Source of the DNA: Catenulispora rubra
GTDB lineage: Bacteria; Actinomycetota; Actinomycetes; Streptomycetales; Catenulisporaceae
NCBI RefSeq assembly: GCF_015356825.1
Contig: NZ_JAACYW010000010.1
Location: 23,174 to 87,173 of the forward strand
DNA: 64,000 bases
Reading direction: 5' to 3'
Shown here in pieces: positions 17,829-25,104 of the stretch (position 1 is its first letter; every line of letters starts with the position of its first letter). Both the position numbers and the translations under genes were made by a program. The notes beneath the pieces are model-generated. The model had not been told where the DNA came from. It saw only the letters and a program-made list of their open reading frames with translations, and made no database searches.

Positions 17829-19106
17829 ATGAGTGCCGAACCCGCGATGGCGACGCCGGCCGCGTCACCGAAGACCCGCTCGCCGTTCGCCTCGCTGCGG
17901 CGCCGTGACTTCCGCATCCTGGTCGCCGGGCAGTCTCTGTCCACGCTCGGCGACATGGTGTACCTGGTCGCGCTGCCGTTCCTGATCCTCGGCTCCGGCT
18001 ACGCCACCAGCGGCTTGAGTACCACACTCACCGGCTTCGGCCTGGCCAGGATCGTCACCGCGCTGCCCGGTGGAGCGCTGGCGGACCGGTTCGGCGCGCG
18101 GCCGGTGATGCTCGGCGCCGACGTTGTCCGCTGTGGGGCGCTGACCGCGTTGACGGTCACTGCGGCGCGCGGGACGCCCTCGTTGGCGCAGCTGGTCGTC
18201 ACCGGCGTGGTGCTCGGGGCCTGCGAAGGGGCGCATCTTCCGGCGTACCGGTCCATCACGCCGGCGCTCGTCCCCGATGCGGAGTTGCCCGCCGCGAACT
18301 CCGTCAGCATCGCTGCGAACCTGTTCGCCAACGTCATCGGGCCGCCGATCGGAGGCGCGCTCGTTGCGCTGGTCGCGCCATGGCCGGCGATCGGTGCGGA
18401 CGCTGCATCGTTCGCGGTGTCGGCGCTGGCGCTGGTGGCCATCAATCAGCGGCATCGGGCCACGGTTTCGACCGAGGACTCGCCTTCGGCGCTCGCACCC
18501 GATCAGCCGGACACTCCCAGAACGCTGTCCCTCGCCGCCTTCGTCCGCTCCTCGTCGCTGTATCGCACGGTCCTGCTGATGACGGCGGTCCTGGGCGCAT
18601 CGGTCGGCGGCACGCTGGAGGTCGCCCTGCCAGTCCTGACGCGCAGCCGCCACGACCTCGGGCCCGCCGGCTACGGCTGGCTGATGGCCGCCCTCGGCTT
18701 GGGCATGCTCAGCGGCGGCGGGTCGGCCGGCGCCCTCGTCCACGGCAAGCGCCAGGGCTTGATTGTCGTCGCGGCGCTCGCCGTCAACGGCGGCCTGCTC
18801 GCTGCGCTACCTCATGTCGGCGGCCTGCTTCCGATGGTGGTGACGATGGCGGTGATCGGTGCGCTCGACGGTGTCCTGGCCGTGCTGGTCATGACCGCGA
18901 CTCAGCGCATGCCGCCGCCCTACCTGCTGGCCCGGGCCCAGGCTCTGATCAGCCTGGTCACCTTCGCCATGTTCCCGCTGTCGGTGACCGTCGCCGGCCT
19001 CGTCCTGCACCACTGGTCCCCTGCGGCGATGTTCCACCTCACCGGTCTCGGTTTCGCAGTGGTGGCGCTGACCGGTCTGGCCAGCCGCAGCCTCCGCCGG
19101 CTTTAG
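17829..19106 (+). CDS. MFS exporter (DHA3/EntS-like)
   Basis: A 425-residue major facilitator with about 12 hydrophobic segments. It begins with FRILVAGQSLSTLGDMVYLVALP and has the loop motif ALADRFGARPV, as in drug and siderophore exporters of the EntS/DHA3 group. I chose the ATG at 17829 because GGGAGG lies 5-6 bases upstream. An in-frame ATG at 17808 has no such site. It follows the operon hairpin, so it is a separate unit, but its position next to the NRPS genes makes it a reasonable exporter of the peptide. Its 3' end overlaps the convergent MOSC gene by 4 bases. Confidence 0.9.
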   Translation: MSAEPAMATPAASPKTRSPFASLRRRDFRILVAGQSLSTLGDMVYLVALPFLILGSGYATSGLSTTLTGFGLARIVTALPGGALADRFGARPVMLGADVVRCGALTALTVTAARGTPSLAQLVVTGVVLGACEGAHLPAYRSITPALVPDAELPAANSVSIAANLFANVIGPPIGGALVALVAPWPAIGADAASFAVSALALVAINQRHRATVSTEDSPSALAPDQPDTPRTLSLAAFVRSSSLYRTVLLMTAVLGASVGGTLEVALPVLTRSRHDLGPAGYGWLMAALGLGMLSGGGSAGALVHGKRQGLIVVAALAVNGGLLAALPHVGGLLPMVVTMAVIGALDGVLAVLVMTATQRMPPPYLLARAQALISLVTFAMFPLSVTVAGLVLHHWSPAAMFHLTGLGFAVVALTGLASRSLRRL

Positions 19107-19756
19107 TCGTCGGATCCGCCGCTGCCCAGCCGTTTGCGCGCCCTCTCGGCCAGCGACTCGACCTCCAGCAGTCGCGGCAGCAGGTCGCGCTCGGTGGTCA
19201 GTGCGCGGAACGCCTCCGCGATGCTGACCCCGTGTCCGGGCCGGTCGAGCACGGTGACCGAATCGCCGGCCTGAACGTCACCTTCCTCGACCACCCGCAG
19301 GTACGCGCCGGGGACTGCGCGCTTCGTGAACGTCTTGATCCATCCCTGCTCGCCGAGCCATCCGGCGAACGTCCGGCACGGAATCCGTGGCGCCGTCACC
19401 TCCAGCAGCACCGAGCCGATCCGCCACCGCTCACCGACGACCGCGCCGGTGACGTCGAGTCCTGACGTGGTCAGGTTCTCGCCGAACACCCCGTTGTCGA
19501 GCACGCGGCCCAACGTGGCGGCCCATACGTCCAGGTCTTCTCTCGCGTAGGCGTACACAGCCTGCGCCTCGCCGCCGTGGAACCGGGTATCGCACAGCGC
19601 GTCCCCGGACACCCCGCTGCCGCCGGGTTCGGGAACCGTGATCCGCACCGGCCCCGAGACCGGCCGCTTGTCGATACCGGTGAAGTCGGCGTCGGAGTGC
19701 TCGGTGGGCTGCGCCGATCCGACGTTCACCGATACGACCAGGGGAAGCAACGCCAT
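19103..19756 (-). CDS. MOSC domain protein (YiiM-like)
   Basis: A 217-residue MOSC (molybdenum cofactor sulfurase C-terminal) family protein. Matching features are VSVNVG near the start, the GVSGDALCDTRFHGGEAQAVYAYAREDL region, NGVFGENLTTSGLDV, and the conserved cysteine in PRIPCRTF. YiiM-type members are linked to molybdenum-cofactor-dependent detoxification of N-hydroxylated compounds. The ATG at 19756 gives the family's usual length. A longer upstream reading is Arg-rich and unlike the family. The gene converges on the MFS gene, with stops overlapping by 4 bases. Confidence 0.88.
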   Translation of the reverse strand: MALLPLVVSVNVGSAQPTEHSDADFTGIDKRPVSGPVRITVPEPGGSGVSGDALCDTRFHGGEAQAVYAYAREDLDVWAATLGRVLDNGVFGENLTTSGLDVTGAVVGERWRIGSVLLEVTAPRIPCRTFAGWLGEQGWIKTFTKRAVPGAYLRVVEEGDVQAGDSVTVLDRPGHGVSIAEAFRALTTERDLLPRLLEVESLAERARKRLGSGGSDD

Positions 19757-19800
19757 AACCCGACGATAGCCGGGTGCCGGGCGTGCGCGGGTCTCGCAGG

Positions 19801-20994
19801 TCAGCCGACCGGCCAACCGACCAAGGCAGCTCCGACGCCGAGCACGCCGGCGCCGACCAACGTACTGACGACACCGCGCCGGGCCGCCAGGAGCCAGGCC
19901 GCGGCGGTGGCGAGGATCCCGAACTGCCACAGGTGCTGCAGTGCGGCGGCCAGGGGGATCGCGGATCCGGCGATGGCGCCGATCACCGTCGGTCCGGCAC
20001 CGGTGAGGAAGGATTGGACCCGTTCGCTGGTACGCAGCCGGTCGAAACGCGCGGCGCCGCCGATGACGAACAGGAACGACGGGCCGAAGGCGACCAGCGC
20101 CGCCAGCACTCCGCCGCCGACGCCCGCGGCGGCGTAGCCCACCACCGCGACGGTCTGCACCACCGGCCCGGGGGTGATCTGCCCGAGGGCCACGGCGTTG
20201 AGGAACTGCGCGTCGCTCATCCAGTGGTAGGTGTGGACGGCGTCATGCTGCATCAGGGGGATGATGACGAATCCGCCGCCGTAGGACAGGGCGCCGACTT
20301 TGAACGCCACCCATGCCAACGCCAGGAGCCCGCCGGCTGCCGGGACCGCCGCGGCCAGCGGAAGGGGCATGAAGCTCCGGGTGGTGCGTGGCCCGGCCCG
20401 GCCCGTGCGGACAGCCACTTCCAACAGGCCGGTACCGATCATCACCACCACCAGCCAGGGACCGATCAGGGCTGCGGCGATCGCACCGGCGGCGGCGTAG
20501 AAGACCCAACGGGTCCGGTCCGGCTTGGCTGTGCCGACCCGCTTCCAGCTGCCCGGTACCAAACCCCACGCGGCGTGCACGGCCACGACGGCCACCGCCG
20601 CACCGGCGCCGGCGGCCGCGCCGCGCACCACAAGCGGCGGATGCCCGGCCAGGAACAACGCCGCCAACGCGAGGATCAACGTCAGGCCGGGGACGATGAA
20701 ACAGATACCGCCGACGATCGCACCGACGGTGCCGCGCAGCCGCCATGCCGTGTACATCGCCAGCTGCGTGGACGCCGGCCCGGGCAGCAGGTTGGTCGCT
20801 GCGATGCCGTCCTCGAAGTCGGTCTCGGTCAGCCATTTGCGGCGCTTGACGCACAGGTCACGCAGTAGCGCGATGTGTGCGGGCGGGCCGCCGAAGCCGA
20901 TGCAGCCGATGCGTCCCCACTCGCGGGCGATGGTGGCCAGGCCGACTGGTCGGCCGTCACCCTGGCCTGGCGCGGCCTCCGCAAGGTTCGCCAC
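19801..20994 (-). CDS. chrA: Chromate transporter, ChrA family
   Basis: A 397-residue two-domain CHR transporter that exports chromate or a related anion. Both repeat signatures are present: GFGGPPAHIALLRD with LLPGPASTQLA in the first half, and YGGGFVIIPLMQHD with LGQITPGPVVQT in the second. About 10-12 hydrophobic segments. The GTG start at 20994 has AGGAG 7 bases upstream. It is transcribed away from the small membrane gene at 21053. Confidence 0.92.
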   Translation of the reverse strand: MANLAEAAPGQGDGRPVGLATIAREWGRIGCIGFGGPPAHIALLRDLCVKRRKWLTETDFEDGIAATNLLPGPASTQLAMYTAWRLRGTVGAIVGGICFIVPGLTLILALAALFLAGHPPLVVRGAAAGAGAAVAVVAVHAAWGLVPGSWKRVGTAKPDRTRWVFYAAAGAIAAALIGPWLVVVMIGTGLLEVAVRTGRAGPRTTRSFMPLPLAAAVPAAGGLLALAWVAFKVGALSYGGGFVIIPLMQHDAVHTYHWMSDAQFLNAVALGQITPGPVVQTVAVVGYAAAGVGGGVLAALVAFGPSFLFVIGGAARFDRLRTSERVQSFLTGAGPTVIGAIAGSAIPLAAALQHLWQFGILATAAAWLLAARRGVVSTLVGAGVLGVGAALVGWPVG

Positions 20995-21052
20995 GCCTGA
21001 AGCTCCTGACTACCTGCCCGATCGCGGCCTCGATTTCGGGTCACCATAACTT

Positions 21053-21334
21053 ATGGCCGAGGCCGGCCAGTGTCTCGGCAGGAGCGTTCGCTCGCCGAGT
21101 GCGACGGTGCTGGTACAGATCAGCGCGGCGCTGTGCATCCTCGCGGCGTTCACCCTGAACCAGCTCGGAAAGGCCGACCAGAAGTCGCTCGGCTACCTGG
21201 TGCTCAACGCCGCGGGGTCCGGGGCGCTGAGCGAGATCGCGGTCGCGCAGCACCAGTGGGGATTCACGATGCTCGAAGGCGTCTGGTGCGTCGTCTCCCT
21301 GGTCAGCCTGCTGCACAGCCGGGTCGGGCGCTGA
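21053..21334 (+). CDS. Small CBU_0592-like membrane protein
   Basis: A 93-residue protein with two to three hydrophobic segments: ISAALCILAAFTLNQ, then GYLVLNAAGSGALSE, then a C-terminal WCVVSLVSLL. The pattern fits the small CBU_0592-type membrane family, whose function is not known. The ATG at 21053 is not preceded by a clear ribosome site. A GTG at 21107, just before the first membrane segment, is an alternative start. It is divergent from the chromate transporter. Confidence 0.7.
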   Translation: MAEAGQCLGRSVRSPSATVLVQISAALCILAAFTLNQLGKADQKSLGYLVLNAAGSGALSEIAVAQHQWGFTMLEGVWCVVSLVSLLHSRVGR

Positions 21335-21408
21335 CGGGTCGGCAGACGTCACCACGGCCGTGGCCGTACTCGTCTGACGCCGGGACGTCGGGACAACCGG
21401 GCCGCGCC

Positions 21409-22380
21409 TCAGATCCAGTCCTTGCGGCGGAACACGCCGAACAGGATCACGGACAGCCCTATGGTGACGCCGGTGGACGTCCAGAACCCGGTGTGCGTGC
21501 CGAAGCCGGGGTAGGGGACGTTCTGGCCGTAGAAACCGGTGACCGCGGTCGGGACCGCGATGATCGCGGCCCAGCTCGTGACCTGCTTCATGATGACGTT
21601 CAGCCGGTTGGAGCGGATCGTCAGGTGCGTCTCGAAGACCGCGGTGATCAGGTCGCGCAGCGACTCGGTCCACTCGGTGGCGCGCAGGACGTGGTCGTAG
21701 ACGTCCTGGAAGTACGGCACTATCTCGGGGTCGACGATGTGCAGGTCGCGGCGCAGGACGGCGTTGACGACCTCGCGCATCGGCATGACGACCCGGCGCA
21801 GGGCGACCAGGGACTTGCGCAGCTCGAAGGTGCGCCGCTGCATCTCGCTGTCCTTCGGGTCGCCGTCGAACAGCTGCTCCTCCAGCGCCTCGATCTGGGT
21901 GTCGAGGGTCTGGACGGCTTCGAAGTGCGTGTCGACGACGAAGTCCAGCAGCCCGTACAGCAGGAATCCGACGCCGTACTTGACCAGGTCCGGGGAGGAG
22001 TCCCAGCGCTCGACGACCTTGTCGATCCGGAAGCCCTCGGTCTTGCGGACGGTCACCAGGGCGCCGGTGGTGATGAACGCGGCGACCTCGTGCTTGACCA
22101 GCTGCCCGGAGACCTCGTCCAGGTCGACGGCGTACGCGGTCAGGAACAGGTGGCTGGCGTAGCGGTCGAGTTTGGGCCGCTGGTGCTCGTGGACGGCGTC
22201 CTCCACCGCCAGCGGGTGCAGGCCGAGTTCCTCGCTGATCGCGGCCAGGTCTTCCTCGGTGGGCTCGCACAGGTCGAACCACACCACGGAGGACGGATCG
22301 GCAAGGTGTTCGGAGATCTGCGTGGGATCGAAGTTCTCGGCTTCCAGCACGCCGTTGCGGTACAGGCGGGTCCGTGACAT
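21409..22380 (-). CDS. corA: CorA-like magnesium/divalent cation channel
   Basis: A 323-residue CorA-superfamily protein with a long cytoplasmic helical N-terminal domain and two C-terminal membrane helices (WAAIIAVPTAVTGFYGQN and GVTIGLSVILFGVF). It ends in the basic RRKDW typical of CorA. The signature loop reads YGQNVP where classical CorA has YGMNFP. ATG at 22380 gives the family's usual length. The frame stays open far upstream, but that extension is Arg-rich and not family-like. Confidence 0.9.
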   Translation of the reverse strand: MSRTRLYRNGVLEAENFDPTQISEHLADPSSVVWFDLCEPTEEDLAAISEELGLHPLAVEDAVHEHQRPKLDRYASHLFLTAYAVDLDEVSGQLVKHEVAAFITTGALVTVRKTEGFRIDKVVERWDSSPDLVKYGVGFLLYGLLDFVVDTHFEAVQTLDTQIEALEEQLFDGDPKDSEMQRRTFELRKSLVALRRVVMPMREVVNAVLRRDLHIVDPEIVPYFQDVYDHVLRATEWTESLRDLITAVFETHLTIRSNRLNVIMKQVTSWAAIIAVPTAVTGFYGQNVPYPGFGTHTGFWTSTGVTIGLSVILFGVFRRKDWI

Positions 22381-23174
22381 GGGCGTCAGCCTAACCCGGC
22401 GCCGAGACGGCGCCGCGTGACAGATCAGCACGTGGTCGCCAGGCGTCGCCGCACACGGCACGGTCCGGCCAAGAATCACAAACCCGCCGCTCACGTCTCG
22501 CGTGCCCAGAAGGATCTGCGAATCCGGCATAGATCGATCTTGGCGGAGCGGCTCCTGGGGGAAAGCGGCAACTCGGCCCCGGACGACGTGACCGCCGAAC
22601 GGTTGCCGTCGCGGGCGACGAAGGCCCACGAGGTCACCTCGAGAATTGACACCTCGGCGGACTCGCCCTGGGGGATCGATGCATCGAAGGCGCGAGTGCT
22701 GGCGCGTCGACGGGAAGCCGTTCGACGCTGTCGATTGCGGAGTCTGTGGTCGGCCAGCGATGCCACCCATCCCCGAGGGCAGATCGTCGACTGGGGTGAG
22801 GTGACGACAGCGATCCCACCTCCGACCGGAAACTCGACGGGCGCGGCGGCGCAGTGCGTCCACAGCGCGCGGGCCCGGGCGGTGAGATCGTCGATGAGGT
22901 CGTCCACAGCCTTGATCATGCCGCGCCAGGCCGAGCTGCACGCGTCGACGAGGGACTCCCAACGTGATCCAAGCATCGGCGCCCGAGATTCGCACGGCTC
23001 GCAGGCGTCGCTCGTGAGAGCTGTCGCGGTGTGGGCCGATGGCGGTCGATAGGCGTGTGTGACCTGTGGGCGATCGCCCTGCGCGTGCTTGGATCGCGTT
23101 GGAGACGGCTTCGGAATCGTCGCGTGGTGCTGTGCTGTGCCCATGAGCGGACACATGTGCCGGCGGGCCGCGCG
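22381..23174. other. 794-bp stretch without a confident gene
   Basis: No complete gene is convincing. On the minus strand a frame starting at ATG 22973 (MLGSRWESLVDACSS...) has coding-like codon use with G/C third positions for about 50 codons, then loses it. This could be the decayed start of a gene. I recognise no domain. The right end leads into the small kdpF-like gene. Confidence 0.4.
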
Positions 23175-23264
23175 GTGAGCGCCGGTAACGTCGTCGGGCT
23201 GATTGTCGCGGTCGGTCTGGTCCTCTATCTCGTGCTGGCCGTCCGATATCCGGGGAAGTTCTGA
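23175..23264 (+). CDS. kdpF: Orphan KdpF-like single-helix peptide
   Basis: GTG at 23175 opens a 29-residue frame: VSAGNVVGLIVAV, then a hydrophobic stretch ending in VRYPGKF. It matches the true KdpF of this window (SAENIIGLIVSV...LPEKF) in start, length, hydrophobic span and PxKF end. KdpF is a one-helix subunit that stabilises the KdpFABC potassium pump. This copy stands 4.8 kb from the kdp operon with no kdpA beside it. It may be a relic of a second kdp operon or a separately expressed copy. Confidence 0.7.
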   Translation: MSAGNVVGLIVAVGLVLYLVLAVRYPGKF

Positions 23265-23487
23265 TGGATCTCCAGACCACTGATATATCGGGTCCGCGAT
23301 ACCAGCTGGCGGTCCGGCGTGTGCTGTGCCGCTACGGCACGATCGCCGGGCCCTGCGATCCACCGGTGGACCGGATGCATTGATCCTCACTGCTCACTCA
23401 TTGGCCCCATATGCCCTCCTCGCAATGTTTGTCACGAACGTGTATTGCGGTTACCGTCCGCGTCAAACGGACACTTCTGGAGGCATC

Positions 23488-24150
23488 GTGGAGGTCGTTC
23501 TTCCAGTCATCGGATACCTGTCCCTGGTCACGCTGATCGTGGCGAGCCCGCGGATCGGCCCGCGCCGCACGCGCAGACAGGCGACCGCAGTCGCCGAAGC
23601 CCTGTGCGGCACGTACGGATTCGTGGCAGCGCCGGGCGTGGACCATGTCCTGCGCGTCACGACGGCACCGCCTTTCCACTACGGCTCCGACCATCGGTTC
23701 GAAGACGTCGTCACCGGCGAGATCGGTGGCCTGCCTGTCACCTCGGCGACGTACGTCTGCCGGTACAACGGCTCCCCGCACCTGTACGGCGTCGCGGCGG
23801 TCACCATGCCCGGGCCGGGAGTGCCGGAGCGGATCGAGATCCGGTCCGAGCCGGTCTTCGAAAGCGCGTGGGCCATCGACGCCCCGCCGAAGGGGCGGGC
23901 GCGCACCGGCCGGCCCGACATTGATGCCGCGTTCGAGCTGTATCTGCCCGACCGGGGCGAGAAGGCCGACGGCCTGCTCACCGAGGACAGCGTCAGCGCG
24001 CTGCTACACGTCTCGGAGCGGCCCAGCCTGCGCGTGGAGGGCCGGCAACTGCTGGTGTGGCGCCGCGACGGGTGGTCTTCCCCTGACGCCCTCATCCAGG
24101 CGGTGACTGCCGCGACCGGGTTGGCCGACCGCATGCGCCTCGTGGGCTGA
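23488..24150 (+). CDS. Membrane-anchored protein of unknown function
   Basis: A 220-residue protein. The GTG at 23488 has TGGAGG 5 bases upstream and places a membrane helix (VVLPVIGYLSLVTLIVA) at the N-terminus. Earlier starts lack such a site. The rest is a soluble domain with no motif I know: GTYGFVAAPGVDHVLRV, then ATYVCRYNGSPHLYG, and a C-terminal LVWRRDGWSS. It sits between the orphan kdpF-like gene and the KdpD-related genes, which is the only hint to function. Confidence 0.7.
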   Translation: MEVVLPVIGYLSLVTLIVASPRIGPRRTRRQATAVAEALCGTYGFVAAPGVDHVLRVTTAPPFHYGSDHRFEDVVTGEIGGLPVTSATYVCRYNGSPHLYGVAAVTMPGPGVPERIEIRSEPVFESAWAIDAPPKGRARTGRPDIDAAFELYLPDRGEKADGLLTEDSVSALLHVSERPSLRVEGRQLLVWRRDGWSSPDALIQAVTAATGLADRMRLVG

Positions 24151-24190
24151 CAGCTTGGCTGTCAGACGCGGCTTGCCCGCGGTTGCGTTC

Positions 24191-24225
24191 CCGCGCCGCG
24201 CTGATCTGGGAATCGCGCGGCGCGG
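24191..24225. terminator. Bidirectional hairpin between convergent genes
   Basis: A perfect 11-bp inverted repeat (24191-24201 with 24215-24225) and a 13-base loop lie between the end of the 220-residue gene on the plus strand and the end of the DUF4118 gene on the minus strand. Confidence 0.7.
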
Positions 24226-24250
24226 ATCGTATCCGGCGGATCTCTTCCTG

Positions 24251-25039
24251 CTATGCGCGGGCCACCGGTCCGCGTCGATTCGACCGGCTCCCAAGCGAGG
24301 GCTCCTGCTGCGCGAAAGCCATGCCGACCTGCGTAGCGAGCATCGCAGCGACCTGACGAGCCTGCAGCGACGGCGCGGTCCCGGGGGCCGGTGTGAGCAT
24401 GAACCTGCCGAAGACCGTGCCCCCGGAGCCGGTACGCAACTCGATGTCCTGGTCGGGGAAACCGTGCTCGTCGATGTTCCAGCGTGTCTCGCCCCAGGAC
24501 ATCGTGCCATCCGGTTCGAGCTGTGGTGGGCGGCCCAGGAGCTGTCCTGGCTCGAAGCGGATGTCCCGCAAGCCGAGCAGCGTCACCAGCTGAGTCCCCA
24601 CCTGTTCGGCGACTTCGTGGGGATCGCGGCCGGCGGCGACGAGCCGGATCGTCGAACGCAGTTCACTGAGATAGGCGGTGTCGTAGATGACGGTGCGCCG
24701 GGCGTGCCGGGCCCGTATCGCGAGTTCGCTGACCGCGACGCCGACGGCGAGCAGCAGAACCGTTGTCTCGATGTCTGTGCTGCGGGTGATGGTGAACCGT
24801 TCATAAGGCGTCGTCCAGAAGAAGTCGTACCAGAGCGCAGCCGATATGGCTGTGAGGATTCCCGCTGTGCGATGGCCGTTCGCGGCGACCGCCACGATGG
24901 CCACGACGAGAAGAAGCGCGACGTCGGTGTTGGCCAGCGACGACCGCCATGGCAGGAGCACCGCCGCCAGCGCGGGCGGCAGCGCCACGGCGGCGAGCAT
25001 CGCCCACCGGTCGCGGTGAACACGGCCGAAGTACTTCAT
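24251..25039 (-). CDS. KdpD-like DUF4118/GAF sensor without kinase domain
   Basis: A 262-residue protein with the four-helix DUF4118 membrane module of KdpD (AMLAAVALPPALAAVLLPW, LLLVVAIVAVAANG, AALWYDFFWTTPYERF). A GAF-like soluble region follows and the protein then stops. It lacks a histidine box, ATPase domain, and the N-terminal KdpD and USP domains. It lies 65 bases downstream of kdpD on the same strand and may be co-transcribed with it. It may be a sensor accessory or decoy, or a relic of a duplicated kdpD. The start ATG at 25039 has AGGAGG only one base away, which is unusually close. Confidence 0.8.
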   Translation of the reverse strand: MKYFGRVHRDRWAMLAAVALPPALAAVLLPWRSSLANTDVALLLVVAIVAVAANGHRTAGILTAISAALWYDFFWTTPYERFTITRSTDIETTVLLLAVGVAVSELAIRARHARRTVIYDTAYLSELRSTIRLVAAGRDPHEVAEQVGTQLVTLLGLRDIRFEPGQLLGRPPQLEPDGTMSWGETRWNIDEHGFPDQDIELRTGSGGTVFGRFMLTPAPGTAPSLQARQVAAMLATQVGMAFAQQEPSLGSRSNRRGPVARA

Positions 25040-25104
25040 ACCTCCTGTGTACCGCTGTCCGCGGTCGGCAGCTGTTTGGATCGCGTGTGCGTTTCGGGCG
25101 CTGG

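Noticed and set aside
19757..19930. N-terminal extension of the MOSC protein
   Set aside because: The 58 extra residues are Arg-rich and precede the family's normal opening (SVNVG), so the ATG at 19756 is preferred.
22381..23280. N-terminal extension of the CorA-like protein by 300 codons
   Set aside because: The extension is Arg/Pro/Ser-rich and unlike CorA. The ATG at 22380 gives the normal CorA length.
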